Under the pieces are notes generated by a model. It had not been told where the DNA came from. It saw nothing but the letters and a program-made list of their open reading frames with translations, and did no database searches. Shown here piece by piece: positions 46,947 to 58,118 of a DNA stretch of 64,000 nt. A program made the position numbers and the translations under genes. Numbering within the stretch: the first letter of the stretch is position 1; every line of letters starts with the position of its first letter. The stretch comes from Coenobita brevimanus (taxonomy: Eukaryota; Arthropoda; Malacostraca; Decapoda; Coenobitidae): positions 13,429,152 through 13,493,151 of the forward strand of contig CM064655.1 of the NCBI GenBank assembly GCA_032717465.1. Reading direction: 5' to 3'.

Positions 46947-48114
46947 AATTTCTTGATGTAACCTACTCCAAGACCATCCCAGCTACGAGCTGTGAGGGAG
47001 GGAGGAGGGCTCCAGCCCACCAACATAGTGGGGGTTGATCCCCCCCCTGACCTGTCTCTCCCTCTGCCTTCCCCCTCAATCGATGCCTTATGTGACATAT
47101 CCCACTCTTTCTATCCTTCCTACTGCCACTAGACCATAGAGGTGAAATTTGGCTATAGCAGTGACTCCCCTTCTGCTCCCCCCTCCACTCACCTTATCCC
47201 CCAGGCTTCGCTGCGGAGGGACATATGCCTCACCACTTCTCCTTCCTACTTGAATGTGGAGATAAAGGTGATATTTCCATGCTCTACACTTCCTCCCTTT
47301 GGAAATTCCCCAACCTCCCTCCACCTTCCTCCTTTCCTCCACTGTATTACTTCCCTACACCCTCGCGTGACGCATCAAATGAGGATTCATTTCCCAAATT
47401 TATTGCATTTTATAAACCTAAAATAAGACTTTGCTTTTATTGTAGCAATACCTAGTGTATGTATGGTAAAATGTGTGTATGTTATTAGCCCAATGTAATG
47501 TACATTATTGGAAATTTACCATGAATTACCGAATTTTTTGTGAGCAGCATCTCTATGCCACTGCTTTTTACACCTTTAGCATTGTAATTATTTGTTTTTC
47601 TATGGTAAGTGAAACAATTTTGCACATATAAAGCCATGTTATACCTTATGTTAAGATATATCATAATATTTTAATACATTATTATGTTTGTAGTACTGAG
47701 TTCATCGATGAATGTATCATTTCTATTTTTTGGAGGGAAATTTTTTTCCAGGAATGTTTTTTTTCAGGATATGATATTTTTTGTTCCGGTTTGGCTAGGC
47801 AAAGTTCAATCGTGTCTAGGAACATTATTCACCTTGAATATTGTGAGTTTTGATAGGTGAGTCACCGTAATGAGGCCATTTTCTGTGACGTACTGCCTCT
47901 CGCCAGGCTGGGAAGGGTAACTATTATTTCCTTTGCTGCGCTGCTGTGCAAGAACTACTCTGTCAATCTGGACAAGACTTACATCTTCATGTGTGTAAAT
48001 TATTGTCCTTGAAATATATGCCATAAATTCTGACAATTACAAAATCTGAAAAAACACCCCTTTTTTGCAGTTCGGGGGGAGGGGGGTGAGCAAATTGCAG
48101 ACTTTAGGGATTAA
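46947..48114. other. Unassigned sequence
   Basis: Repeat-poor, AT-rich from about 47420. A 76-codon minus-strand ORF at 47806-48036 (starts MSEFMAYISR, contains VSLVQIDRVVLAQQ) has no recognised homology. No splice context supports it. It is left unassigned. Confidence 0.35.
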
Positions 48115-49600
48115 CAAAATCATACCTCTAGTCCCTACTGATCCTTCACAACAAGACTTCAGAGCACAGCACTCTACAATCTCCTACTAACCAGCTTTAC
48201 GTACCATGCATCTGATGGCATAAGCTCTGCAAGACCAGCAAAACATAGGCTTCTTACAACAACGGACATAAGTAAAGCCTTTGATGCCATCCCCTGATGT
48301 AAACTAATCATCAAAATCTACAACACAAACATACAGAACAGAACCAAGTGTTGGCTTGCCAATTACCCAACACCTGTCTTGTAGATAAGCATGTTGCACT
48401 CAAGAGCAAGTCATCACGAACATGAAACTTCCCTAATGGAGCTCCACAGGGCTCTGTTCTTTCACTCACACTTTTTTTACCTACACAAACATGACATTCC
48501 TACACACTAACTGCCCACAAACATTGACTCACATGCAGATGACATTGCCATGGCAACAACACATCTTGCAGACACAGCCTACCTCAACATACTTCAGGGA
48601 TGGATCGAGGAAAACAGGCTGACAATCGCTCCTGCCAAATCCACCAGTGCACTCATCACCAGCAATCATGACCAAGGTACACTCACATGATCACAGTTAA
48701 CAATGTACCACTGCCACATACCTAATCTACTAAGATTTTAGGAGTGGCATATGACACTGAACTCACCTTCAAGAACCGATCAAAACATCAAGAAGCAGTG
48801 TATCCCCAGACTCAAAGAACTCAGGGCAATAATGGGAGAGAATCTGGGTAAAAAGCAAAATACTCTCCCTACTTTACAAACAATATATTGGATCACTAAT
48901 GTCCAATGGCTCAGTAGCATGGGCTCCCATCCTGTCTACTATCGACTACAACACTTTGCAAAACTTACAGAACAATGCCTTAGGCATCCTCCCTGGTGTG
49001 GCACCAACCACCAATCCCACACCTCCCACCTTAAAACTATAGTCATCTTTGTTTGAGAACGTTTTGAGATTAGAGGCATATAATTTTGTGCAGCAGCTAT
49101 GCTAACACACATCACTCCTGTTATTATATGACAGAACCACACAAAACAATTACCATATAAACAACATCCCACCTCCGGACATTCGAACACTAGTAATGAA
49201 CAAAATATATACAGTACTCACTTCACATGTAGAACAATACACCACCTCAATTAGAATACTACTGTATACTACAAGCCCCCCCCCCCCTCCTGACATCCAC
49301 CCATCATTGGTATCTTTAAATTTAATAATGCTGATTGAGTTCACCTAGCTAGATTTTGTTCAGGGATACCACCTAGCCCTCCTCACTTACCTCACTGGCT
49401 GGAATTACAGAGGATGCGTGCTCCACTTGCAGAATGGACCTACGCAATATAACCCACTTTATACAGCACTCCACAACACATGCCACATTGAGATGCAGAC
49501 AGATTAACAGTATAGGGAACATATGGGATGACCCCATAGGGGCAGTTACTTACCTGCTGTCAATAAGTGTGCTGGGCCAGGTACGACCAGGGTTAAGGAA
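48115..49600 (+). mobile_element. Decayed I/Jockey-type LINE, 3' half
   Basis: Successive blocks in drifting frames: LTTTDISKAFDAIP, a SHADDIAMATT-type motif C (near 48530), WIEENRLTIAPAKS, then NKALRIL-like sequence. The C-terminal region is read at about 49340-49590 as HLARF, HHLALLTY, DACSTC, IGNIWDDPIGAVTYLLSISVLGQV. The order follows the copy at 6190-9381. Many stops. Confidence 0.6.
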
Positions 49601-50540
49601 GATCAACGGTAACCTATCTCAGTTTAATACAGACTTCCTACATAAATACAGTAAATGCTCACTAAGTCAAACTAAAAGAGATTCTAGCCAGTCTGAATAA
49701 TGAAAAGTTATGACTTACAGTAAGTTCCAACGCACATTTTATTCAATCATGGAAAAATTTCAACCCTGCATATGTTTCTGAGTCCTACACCCTCATACTG
49801 GATATCCATACACATCCCAAACATACAAAATTAAATAATCGATTAATTCATAAAGGTCAAGCAAATGCAGTGAAATACACTGAAGGAAACATACAAAGGA
49901 ATAAAATTCAGATTAAAATACTGTAATTCAAGATATTTAAACTTACCTCAATATATCTGATACCATACTGGCAATGTCAGTGGCTTGGACCACTTAGCAG
50001 TAAGTTAGGAGGATCCTGGTTTCCTCCTAAGAAGTCTGAGCTAGTCTGATGCTGCAACTTTCAATTAACCACAAATTCTCACACCTCTTACACATATCCT
50101 CCCCTCAAACATTCAGTACAAAAGACCCTTGATTTGCACAGAAAATGTATTTGAGAATTTCACCATGCAAATAAAGATGTGGAAATTACAGCACTGAAAC
50201 CATTGTTATATGGCTAACTTGTAGGATGATATCCAAAAGTATTCCTAGAGTCCCCTCTCAAGCCCTCTTGAAAATTTTTTTAAGTATACAACCTTTGAAA
50301 CATCAACAAAACAGGGTTAACTAAAGTGTACAATGTATAAAGTGGTAAAAAATTCGTGATCGCTTACCAAGACGGGACAAAGTAATGTTTGGGTGTTGGG
50401 GAAGAGGGTACAGTATCTTCAAATGACAACTTATCTTCCTAGGGGTAAGTGAAAAACTAGTTCAACAGCACAGAGTAACACAAAACTTAGTTGAAAGATG
50501 AAAAATGACATAGTGAGTGGCGGCAAGTGATGTATTTATA
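49601..50540. other. Unassigned sequence
   Basis: AT-rich. A GTAAGT on the minus strand at about 49944-49950 follows a short open reading (...TDIASMVSDILR), but no acceptor or homology supports an exon. Confidence 0.3.
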
Positions 50541-50542
50541 TA

Positions 50543-53456
50543 CAGTAATCCCCCCACTATCCGACGTAACAAAGCCAAAAGCATGTTCGGAAAGTGGTCC
50601 TGTCCGGATAGTGGGCACCAGCCTCCTGGACTTGTACTTATGGACCCTAACTCAGAAAAACACCTATAAAACTCCCTCTGGACATGCATAGCACCTAATA
50701 CCTTATTCACACCAATAAGGGACATAAAATAGTGAAATGATGTGTTAGAGGTAAGTACAGTATGGAAAATACAGTGCGGTACAATATGAAACATTCTGGG
50801 TTCTTACAGCAAGTCCCTGGCCATCTCGATGAATAACCGCCTCCTCTCAGACTCTGACAGTAAGAAGGATTTCCTGAAGCACTTGCAGTACACTGTTCAT
50901 GAAGTCTTGCACAGAACTTAGTCATTTGCACTCAGAATTCCATTCTCTTAACACTACACACTCTTGTCTTACTTGCGCTCCATTGTACCTTAGTGAAATA
51001 AGTGTTGCACTCTGCACTTTAAGTCTTTCCACTCTTGAAACCATTTTCTAAACAAAACACGCTCAAGTTAATTTACGTTACATTTACAGTCCATTAAATC
51101 TTTGTCTTTACACGCACAACCCAAATTCCTTAACACTATGCACTGTTTTTTTTACTGCACAACACTGTACATTCTCGTGTGGTCTAGTGGAGAAGTTCTT
51201 GGCGTCTAATCACTGTCAGAGTCTGAGAGTAGCACATGCAGGTGACCTAGGGGTGCGTCGCTGGGTCATGGTGATGGCGTACCCACTGCAGACGACTCTG
51301 AAGATAGGCACAAACTCATGTCGAGCGGTGACTCCACCGTGGCTGATGTGCTAGGCTGTGGCTCGGAGCATGAGGGCCTGTCTTGGGGAGGCTACGGAGT
51401 GGAGCCAGGGCTGGGCACAGCAGGGGTCATGGTCCTGAAAAAGCTGTCAATCGTTGATTGATGCAAGGAACGACGATTCTGACGATTAATGATGTGCTGC
51501 CTGAAAGCATGCACTTCCTCCACAAGTCCCAAGGGCCCCATCTCCCTGTCGCAGCTGGGTGTTCCAGGTAGTCCAGAACGAACTCTAGATGTTCCTGGAG
51601 TGCGCTCAGTTTGGGGATGGCTGGAGTAGTGTCATGCTGAGAGGAGTCTGCATCATCGTAGATGTCCTCATAGGAATCTTCAAGCTGGATACTGACACCT
51701 GCAACTGAAGACGCGATCTTGATATCAGACAGGGTCTGATACCCAGGATCGCCCTCGTCGTCATCCAACCACTCACGCACTTCGTCCACATCAACATCGT
51801 CCCCATGCGCACGTAAACGTGCATGGAAGTCATCCACGTCAAAACCTAGGAAATCGTGCTCCACATCCGTTCCGAGAAGCAGACGAGACCAACCATTTTC
51901 TAGAGTCTTGACAGGGACTTCCTTCCACGTACTGGCCCAGTTGTAAATGGCAGACGATGTTGTAGCGGCGAAGGTTTTCCAAAGTCCGCTGGCCTCGCAT
52001 GTCCCGTCCCTCCCTGTACTCGTCCTTGTCTTCGAGAACAACCATCACCTCGTCCAGGAACTTCCGTCGGTATAGCTTCTTCGTTGCCACGATCACTCCT
52101 TGGTCCATTGGTTGGATGAGAGCAGTCATATTAGGTGGTGGAAACATGCACCTAATGCAGCCATTCTCAGCCACCAAGTCCTTGTCGCACGGGTGGGCAG
52201 GTGCATTGTCGAGGAGGAGGAGGGCCTTTACCTGGTCACATGAGATTCCCAGTTTCTCTGTCTGGTAATGTATGACCTCCTTGATGAAATGGCAGTGGAA
52301 CCAGTCTTTGAAGATGTGGCCTGTGAACCATGCCTTCAAGGAATGGTACCAAACGACAGGAAGGACATCCATCACCCCACGAAGACACCGAGGCTGCTTT
52401 GCACGGCCAACAATAACAGGCTTAAGCCGGTGCATGCCGTTAGCATTAGCACAACACAAAGCAGATATCCTTTGCTTGGAGAGCTTGAGGCCAGGTACAC
52501 GCTTCTCCGTCTCCTCGGCTAGAGTGTTCGTAGGCAAAGAGCAATAGAATAAACCAGTTTCGTCAGCGTTGTAGACTTGACCGAGAGTGAGGCCCTCCCT
52601 GTCGATCAAGCCCTTCACCTTGTGCCGAAACTCCTCTACTCCATCCTCGTTAGCGTCCAAAGCTTCACCATGAGACTTATGGTTGGTAAGGCCATGTCGT
52701 AACTTGAACACGAAGGGCCAACCCTTGGATGCCTTGAAGTCTAGGGCGTCGTGAAGCCTTGCGAACTTCTCAGCGGCAGCCTTCAGCTCCGTCCCACGCA
52801 CCATCACACCAGCAGCACGTTGCTGTCGATACCAAATCAACGTGGAGTGGTTGACTTCAGAATACTTGGGAGTAAATATCATCTTCCTCTCCACGTTGCG
52901 TTTGCTTTTCGACGAAAAGTCAGCCGTGTACTGCATGAGTCTGTCTCGGGATCTCTTAATATCAAACAAAGTAGATCGTGCCAGGTTGAACTCACGAAGG
53001 ATGCGTGACGAAGACCATCCCGCATCCACTTTCTCCAATATCTCCCTCTTCTTCTCCAGAGTCAACGCCACTCTCTTCCTCTTCTCAGGTGGTGGGGCCA
53101 TCATCACACACACGAAGGAGAGGCACGAGAGCAGGAGAGCCTGCAGCAGGTAAGGCACCACCACAAAAGCGAGCACGTGGGCAGCCATGACAATGAGTGT
53201 GCACTCGTGACAAAAGACGGGCGGTAAGTGGGGAGGATGCAGGGGCACTCTAGCGGACGTCGGAGGAATGACGCACCAAAACAAAGCTCTCCCGCGCGGC
53301 GCGTGCCAAGTTCAAATTACAGGCAGGAAAAAGTTGGATTTTTTCGAATTTTTTGTGGTTTTCGGACCATTTTGGGAATATTGGATCCCGGGACGATAAT
53401 GTCCGGTAAGTGGGGATGTCCAGAAAGTGGGCGTCTGGATAGTACGGGGATTACTG
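50543..53456 (-). mobile_element. Autonomous-size Tigger element (2914 bp)
   Basis: Terminal inverted repeats are CAGTAATCCCCCCACTATCC on the left and, on the minus strand, CAGTAATCCCCGTACTATCC on the right. TA flanks both (50541-50542 and 53457-53458). It carries one long transposase gene on the minus strand. The element inserted next to, or into the tail of, a CR1-like LINE. A deletion derivative lies at 31979-33025, and other CAGTAATCCC-ended elements lie at 20964, 55585 and 58676, so this is the likely source type of transposase. Confidence 0.9.
51427..53104 (-). pseudogene. Tigger (pogo-type) transposase, one apparent frameshift
   Basis: The likely start is the Met-Met at 53104/53101 (MAPPPEKRKRVALTLEKK), giving a CENP-B-type N-terminal helix-turn-helix (KREILEKVDAG, ILREFNLARSTLFDIKR). 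A second DNA-binding segment follows, then the DDE core: YNADETGLF (first D), LLLLDNAPAHP (second D) and QPMDQGVIV (third D), with 34 residues between the second and third. Near 51950 the reading shifts: beyond NLRRYN the homologous continuation (SAIYNWASTWKEVPVKTLENGW, in two parts) is in another frame and runs to 51427 with an acidic tail. All three catalytic Asps are present, so only this frameshift separates it from an intact enzyme. A sequencing error remains possible. Family role: cut-and-paste transposition at TA. Confidence 0.88.
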
Positions 53457-53546
53457 TACACATAATGAGCTATATTCGTGGGGTCCCGTCTCCATGTCAC
53501 AACCAGTCAAACTTTGTTTTAAACTCGGAAGTTTTTGGACTGGGCA

Positions 53547-53670
53547 ATCTCTTTGTCCAGGCTACTCCACACATCAATGCATCTATATGGAAAACTGTAT
53601 TTCTTGATATCTCTTTGTCCAGGCTACTCCACACATCAATGCATCTATATGGAAAACTGTATTTCTTGAT
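53547..53670. repeat. 62-bp tandem duplication within LINE
   Basis: Bases 53547-53608 and 53609-53670 are two copies ('atctctttgtccaggctactcc' onward). Other LINE copies have the segment once. It lies immediately left of the Tigger patch. Confidence 0.9.
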
Positions 53671-53785
53671 ATCCTTTGCTTGGAGAGCTTGAGGCCAGGT
53701 ACACGCTTCTCCGTCTCCTCGGCTAGAGTGTTCGTAGGCAAAGAGCAATAGAATAAACCAGTTTCGTCAGCGTTGTAGACTTGAC
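53668..53785 (-). other. 118-bp Tigger transposase segment copied into LINE
   Basis: 53668-53785 is identical by eye to 52464-52581, part of the Tigger transposase gene 1.2 kb away (encoding around YNADETGLF and LAEETEKRVPGLKL). At the left border LINE and Tigger share 'gatatcctt'. At the right border the LINE resumes at 'acagatcttct'. The segment replaces some LINE bases and creates a chimeric ORF (53957-53583). Confidence 0.92.
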
Positions 53786-55063
53786 AAACAGATCTTCTCT
53801 CAATTTTGTCTTCTCCCATCGTGGTCCTGAACACCGCAATCACGTCGCCCCTCTCTCTTCTTTCTTCTAAGGAAGGCAGACCCAGCTTTTCTAGTCTTTC
53901 CTTGTATGACAGATCTGCCAGGCTGGGGACCACCTGGCTGCTGCTCTTTGTATTCAATCGATCTTGCTTATATCTTTCTTTTTATGTGGGGACCACATCA
54001 TTGCCGCATATTCTAACCTTGGCAAATCATGGCCACTATCAATTTTTTCACCATCTCCTCATCCATGTATTGAAATGTCACTCTTATGTCTGTCAAGTGC
54101 TTGTATGTCTCTCTGACAATTTTGTTGATGTGTTTTCCGGGTGACAACTTATCCTGGACCAAAACTCCCAGGTCCTTCTCTTTTCTCGCTTTTGTGACTG
54201 GTTCCTTTCCCATTGAGTAATTCAGTGATGGCCTGTTAATACTTTTACCATTTCCAATATTTTGCATTTTTTTTGCATTGAATTTCACTTTCCATTCCCA
54301 TTTCCAATCATAAATTCTGTCCAGATCTTCCTGCAGCATTTTACAGTCCTCTTCAACTTATACTCTTCTTATGATCTTTGCCTCATCTGCAAACAGACTT
54401 GCATAACTGTTCATTCCATCTACCATACTGTTTACAAAAATCAGGAACATTACAGATGCCAGCACCGAGCCCTGTAGGATTCTTCTTGTTACTCTCCTCC
54501 ACCCTGACATCCTGTCCTTTATTACTATACTCATCTGTCTGTCTCTCGTGAAGTCTTTCATCTACTCCATGACATTCCTCTTCAGTCCTCCACTGTGCTC
54601 CAATTTTCACATTACTTACTTGCTTATGGGGTACCTTGCCAAAGGCTTTCTCCAGATCTAAGTAAACACAATCCACCTAACTATCTCTCTCTTGTAGCAC
54701 ATCCATCGCCCTTGAGTAGGAGCTCAACAAATCAGAGACACACGGCCTTCCACTTCCAAATCCAAAGTGACTTTCAGCCAAAATGCCCATTTCCTCCAGA
54801 TTTTTAAAGAACATTTCTTTCAAGATTCTCCCGCACAATTTTGTGACCATGCTGGTAAGGGACACTGGTTTACAATTCAGGGGTTTTCTTACTCCCTCCT
54901 TTGTAAATTAGTACCACACAGGCACTCTTCCATTCCCGTAGCATTTGCCTTCTTCCAGAGAACACACAATTATACAGTGAATCTTATCTGCCAATTGTTC
55001 TCTGCATTCCTTTAGTATCCAAGTAGAGATCCCGTCAGGCCCTGGGGTCTTCCTTATTTGGTG

Positions 55064-55413
55064 TAAGAATAGGGCATAGGGCTTATTTCAATGGATGAAA
55101 TCAGTGGAAAATTCCAAGGAAGATTTACTTAGCGTAGCACGGCCAGGCAGGCGAGAGGAGAGGGTAATGGAGGGGAGGTAGGGAGGGGAGTAAAGAACGG
55201 GGAGAAATGGCTAAATTGTCAACAATGGATGGGAGTACAGATAAGATTAGGAGTGCTGACTAGTGCTGGACATTGGCAGTACTGATAGATGATATAAGCC
55301 ACCACTTGAAAACCCGAGCAAATTCAAAATAACACAGAATCACAAAAGTGATGCCCCGCGGTATGATCCCTTCCTCCCAAGCGTCACAAAAGTGACGCCC
55401 CACGGTTAAGGGG
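55064..55413 (-). mobile_element. Right end of a piggyBac-like non-autonomous element
   Basis: Matches 61505-61820 closely ('agaatagggcatagggcttattt', 'gtcaacaatggatgggag'), ending GGTTAAGGGG at TTAA (55414-55417). On the minus strand the terminus is CCCCTTAACCGTGGGGCG. It contains an extra duplicate of the 'cacaaaagtgacgcccc' word. The left part is missing and the LINE adjoins it at about 55063. Confidence 0.8.
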
Positions 55414-55429
55414 TTAAAGTACTGATTAA

Positions 55430-55582
55430 TTAATAATCAGTATATTTATAGAATGACAGGGAATCGTCCAGGGTGCGAATTGTCCTGACCGGAAAGCGTC
55501 CATGTTTTGACGGGGAATTATCAGATGGTCGAATTGACTTGACAGTGAATTGTCTCGGAACCATATCATCATATGCTTCATA
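55430..55582 (+). mobile_element. Tigger interior fragment
   Basis: Similar to 57285-57400 and 60362-60480 of the complete Tiggers. Contains a row of degenerate GAATTGTC-type words and ends just before the next element's TA. Confidence 0.6.
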
Positions 55583-56025
55583 TACAGTAATCCCGCATTT
55601 TTTGCGGATTTTTTGTCTACGGTTTTGCCCTCTCGCGGATTTTCTTAGCATTAATAAGTTCAACTAAAATATCCTTGAATATAGAGAAAACAAAAAATTT
55701 GAAATTCCCGCAGCTTCCAATTGTAGCGCGGTAAACTCACGCCACCCTCTGTCCCTTTCCCACGGCCCCTCTGCTAGTGTTACCATATGTAGCATAATTT
55801 TATTCTTTTAGCATAATTTTGATCAAATTTTCGAGTCTGGGATATTTTTTAGCATATTAGAAGTTTTAGCATCATTCTAGCATAATTTAGAATGGAATGG
55901 AATATTTTTGGAATAATTTTATAAAAGCTACAAATGAGAGAGGGAGAGAGAGATAGATAGATAAGGTAAGATGATGTTTGAATAGTTGGTTACTTTCAGT
56001 TTGGGCTTGGTTGGGTTGGATTAGG

Positions 56026-56123
56026 TTAGGTTAGGTTAGGTTGGATTAGGTTAGGTTAGGTTCGGTTTGGTTAGGTTTTAGGTTAGGTTAGGTTCGGTTT
56101 GGTTCGGTTAGGTTAGGTTAGGA
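56026..56123 (+). repeat. TTAGG-rich array inside Tigger copy 1
   Basis: Runs of TTAGG interrupted by TTGGG, TTCGG and TTTAGG variants. The sequence is that of the usual arthropod telomere repeat. The same array occurs in copy 2 at 59127-59214 with fewer units. Confidence 0.9.
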
Positions 56124-56151
56124 TAAGTTTGAGCTTTGTATTTTACCCATG

Positions 56152-56385
56152 AAACCTAGGTTTTTCCGATGGATTTTGGTATGATTCATTCGAGTTTCAG
56201 CTTCATTTCAGTCGGAAATGACCATTTTCTGTTTCCCCCCCTCTCTATAACCGCCGATTCCCCAAAACTCCCTCATTATTGCAGGGGGATGGGGGGGGTC
56301 AATCTCAAAATCTGGTTATTTCCGACGGAAATGATGCTCAAAAACGAATGAATCACATCAAAATCCATCAGAAAAACGTAAGTTT
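56152..56385. repeat. Imperfect foldback (about 70-bp arms) inside Tigger copy 1
   Basis: 56152-56223 and 56314-56385 are imperfect reverse complements, sharing 'gatggattttg' and 'tcggaaatga' type words. The roughly 90-base spacer is C- then G-rich ('cccccc' and 'gggggggg'). The same structure is at 59244-59481 in copy 2. It could be a nested MITE or a functional hairpin. I could not tell which. Confidence 0.8.
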
Positions 56386-56730
56386 CGTGGGAAAAAGCAG
56401 TATGGGCAGAAAACCGATATTTATCCTCTTACTGTATGTAGGTTCATTTTAATATTTTCATAGTAAACAATACATAATTAATATGTAGCACGAATATGTA
56501 CAGAATTTTATCATTTAGCTTCAAGTTAGCATAATTCATTTTATACTTGGAACAAATTTGCTCAATCTAGCATAATTTTTTCATTGCCCTAGCATAATTT
56601 CGTTGTTTGGGTATGGCAACACTGCTCTCTGCCCCGCATAATCCTCAGTCCACGCCTGACTGCCTCACGTGTATGTTGTTCTTGTAACCGCACTATGATA
56701 TGAGTCTCTTGCCTCCCACTTGCTTTCCAC

Positions 56731-56880
56731 ATGGCCCCAGGACGTAAGCCAGCCTCACCAAAGGCTAATAATACAATTAGAAAGAACTCTAAAGTGACAA
56801 AACGATCAAGAAAAGTTATGACCTTAGCAGAGAAAATTGTGTTATTGGACAAGCTAAGAAACGACCGTGCGAGTGTGTGC
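56731..56880 (+). pseudogene. Tigger transposase N-terminal remnant (CENP-B-type HTH)
   Basis: Encodes MAPGRKPASPKANN, VTKRSRKVMTLAEKIVLLDKL and RNDRAS, matching the start and first helices of pogo/Tigger transposases (compare ...KRKRVALTLEKKREILEKVD at 53070). The reading then continues into unrelated sequence without the second HTH or catalytic domain. The copy at 59824 has lost five bases in the middle and is frameshifted. Confidence 0.7.
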
Positions 56881-57531
56881 TATCACCAGTTGATGCATCT
56901 TTTTATTTTGTACTGTTTTGTGAATAAATGTGTAGATAACTGTGTATTACAGTACGGTGTTTACGTTTTTCCTTTATAATGGAGTATGTGCTTTCAATCT
57001 TGTAAGAAGGTATTTTGGGATGAGTATGGAGGTTTCGGGACAATTCGCAGTCACAACAAACACAAAACAATTCGCCTTCATTAATGAAGATAGCTATGGG
57101 TGATGCTAGAATATAATTCAAAGGCAACTACAGCAAGGAAGAAACAAGTTAATTATTGACTAAAGGAGCAACTAATAAATAATATCCAGAACCTACGCTA
57201 CTGAACATAAACTTTGCTGGATCCCCTTGAAATATAGTTATTAAACTATTGATTAATTAATAAGTATATTGATAAAAGTATTGATTAGTATATTTATAGA
57301 ATGGCGGGGAATCGTCCAGGGTGCGAATTGTTCTGAAGGGGAATCGTCTATGTTTTGACGGGGAATTGTCTGACGGCGAATTGTCTCGCAATCAGTATGG
57401 ACATGGACTGTGTGATGGGCAGCATGGTGGACACAAGTGTAAGATTCAATTGTTAATAGAGTATTCGCGGAATTGACTTTTCGCGGGGGTTACAAGAACA
57501 TAACTACCGCGAAATATGCGGGATTACTGTA

Positions 57532-57930
57532 CTGTATGAATAGATGATGATGATTTTCATTCTCTTCTTGACATGTCACATACGATATTAGATTAGGCTC
57601 ATACTTTTCTTATAATTTTCCTTCACGTCTTGCATTTTGGTTCGCATCAAAAATACTATCTTTGCTTGTTTTGGTTGGAGTCTGGCCCTGAGAGCACGTC
57701 ACATATGATATTAGGTTAGGGTCATACCTTTTCTTATAATTTTCCTTCACTTCTAGCATTTTGGTTCGCATTAAAAATATTATCTTTGTTTGTTTTGGTT
57801 GGAGTCTGGCCCTGCGAGCATCGAAATACACGACTTTGCTTCGAAAAGTAAGGTAGGCAGATCACTCCAAAATGCATCGAAATTTGATTCATCGAATTCT
57901 AAGCTGTCGAAATTTGAGATTCTATCATAC
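57532..57930 (+). mobile_element. Right end of CAGTTTTGATTCTCG-family Tigger with internal duplication
   Basis: Matches 34970-35225: 'gattttcattctcttcttgac', 'tttgcttgttttggttggagtc', 'catcgaattctaagctgtcg'. A segment of about 123 bases is present twice in tandem (units starting near 57577 and 57700), which 34185-35233 has once. The terminal bases are degenerate. It lies immediately right of Tigger copy 1. Confidence 0.75.
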
Positions 57931-58114
57931 AACAAAGGTGTTTAGACATAATTAAAGTGTGTAATATAGTGTGATGATAATCAACCAAACACCATCTTAC
58001 TGTAAAGTGTGGCATGAGAAAGGATGAGCATCCAGACTTGCAAAGCCCGGCATTTTCTATCATAAACAACAAGGGTAAGGGAAGGCGACAGAGAAATATG
58101 AATTGTATATATGT
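57931..58114. other. Unassigned short spacer
   Basis: Nothing recognised. Confidence 0.3.
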
Positions 58115-58118
58115 TTAA

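Larger units (their letters stand above)
53459..55063 (-). mobile_element. CR1-like LINE, truncated, rearranged
   Basis: 3' end words ('aatgagctatattcgtgggg') begin at 53465. Domains on the minus strand: C-terminal region (about 53957-53520), RT core (54339-54013 with WKVKFNAKK, 54676-54358 with LDLEKAFGKVPHK and LFADEAKI, where the ADD motif reads ADE) and the SFGSGRPCVSD/NYRPVSLTS-type region to 54865. The order is the same as in the 35548 copy. It includes a 62-bp tandem duplication and a 118-bp patch of Tigger sequence. Confidence 0.8.
55585..57529 (+). mobile_element. Non-autonomous Tigger, copy 1 (1945 bp)
   Basis: TA on both sides, ends CAGTAATCCCGCATTTTTTG and, on the minus strand, CAGTAATCCCGCATATTTCG. 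Interior landmarks: AT-rich 'agcataatttt' repeats, a (TTAGG)-rich array (56026-56123), a 234-base foldback (56152-56385), a transposase N-terminal remnant (56731-56880), and a run of GAATTGTC-type words (57305-57385). Nearly identical in layout to 58676-60618. No catalytic domain is present, so it would depend on a transposase in trans. Confidence 0.88.

Noticed and set aside
49944..50000. Possible exon ending at GTAAGT on the minus strand (TDIASMVSDILR)
   Set aside because: No convincing acceptor, no homology to MFSD1 or any family I recognise, and an upstream stop.
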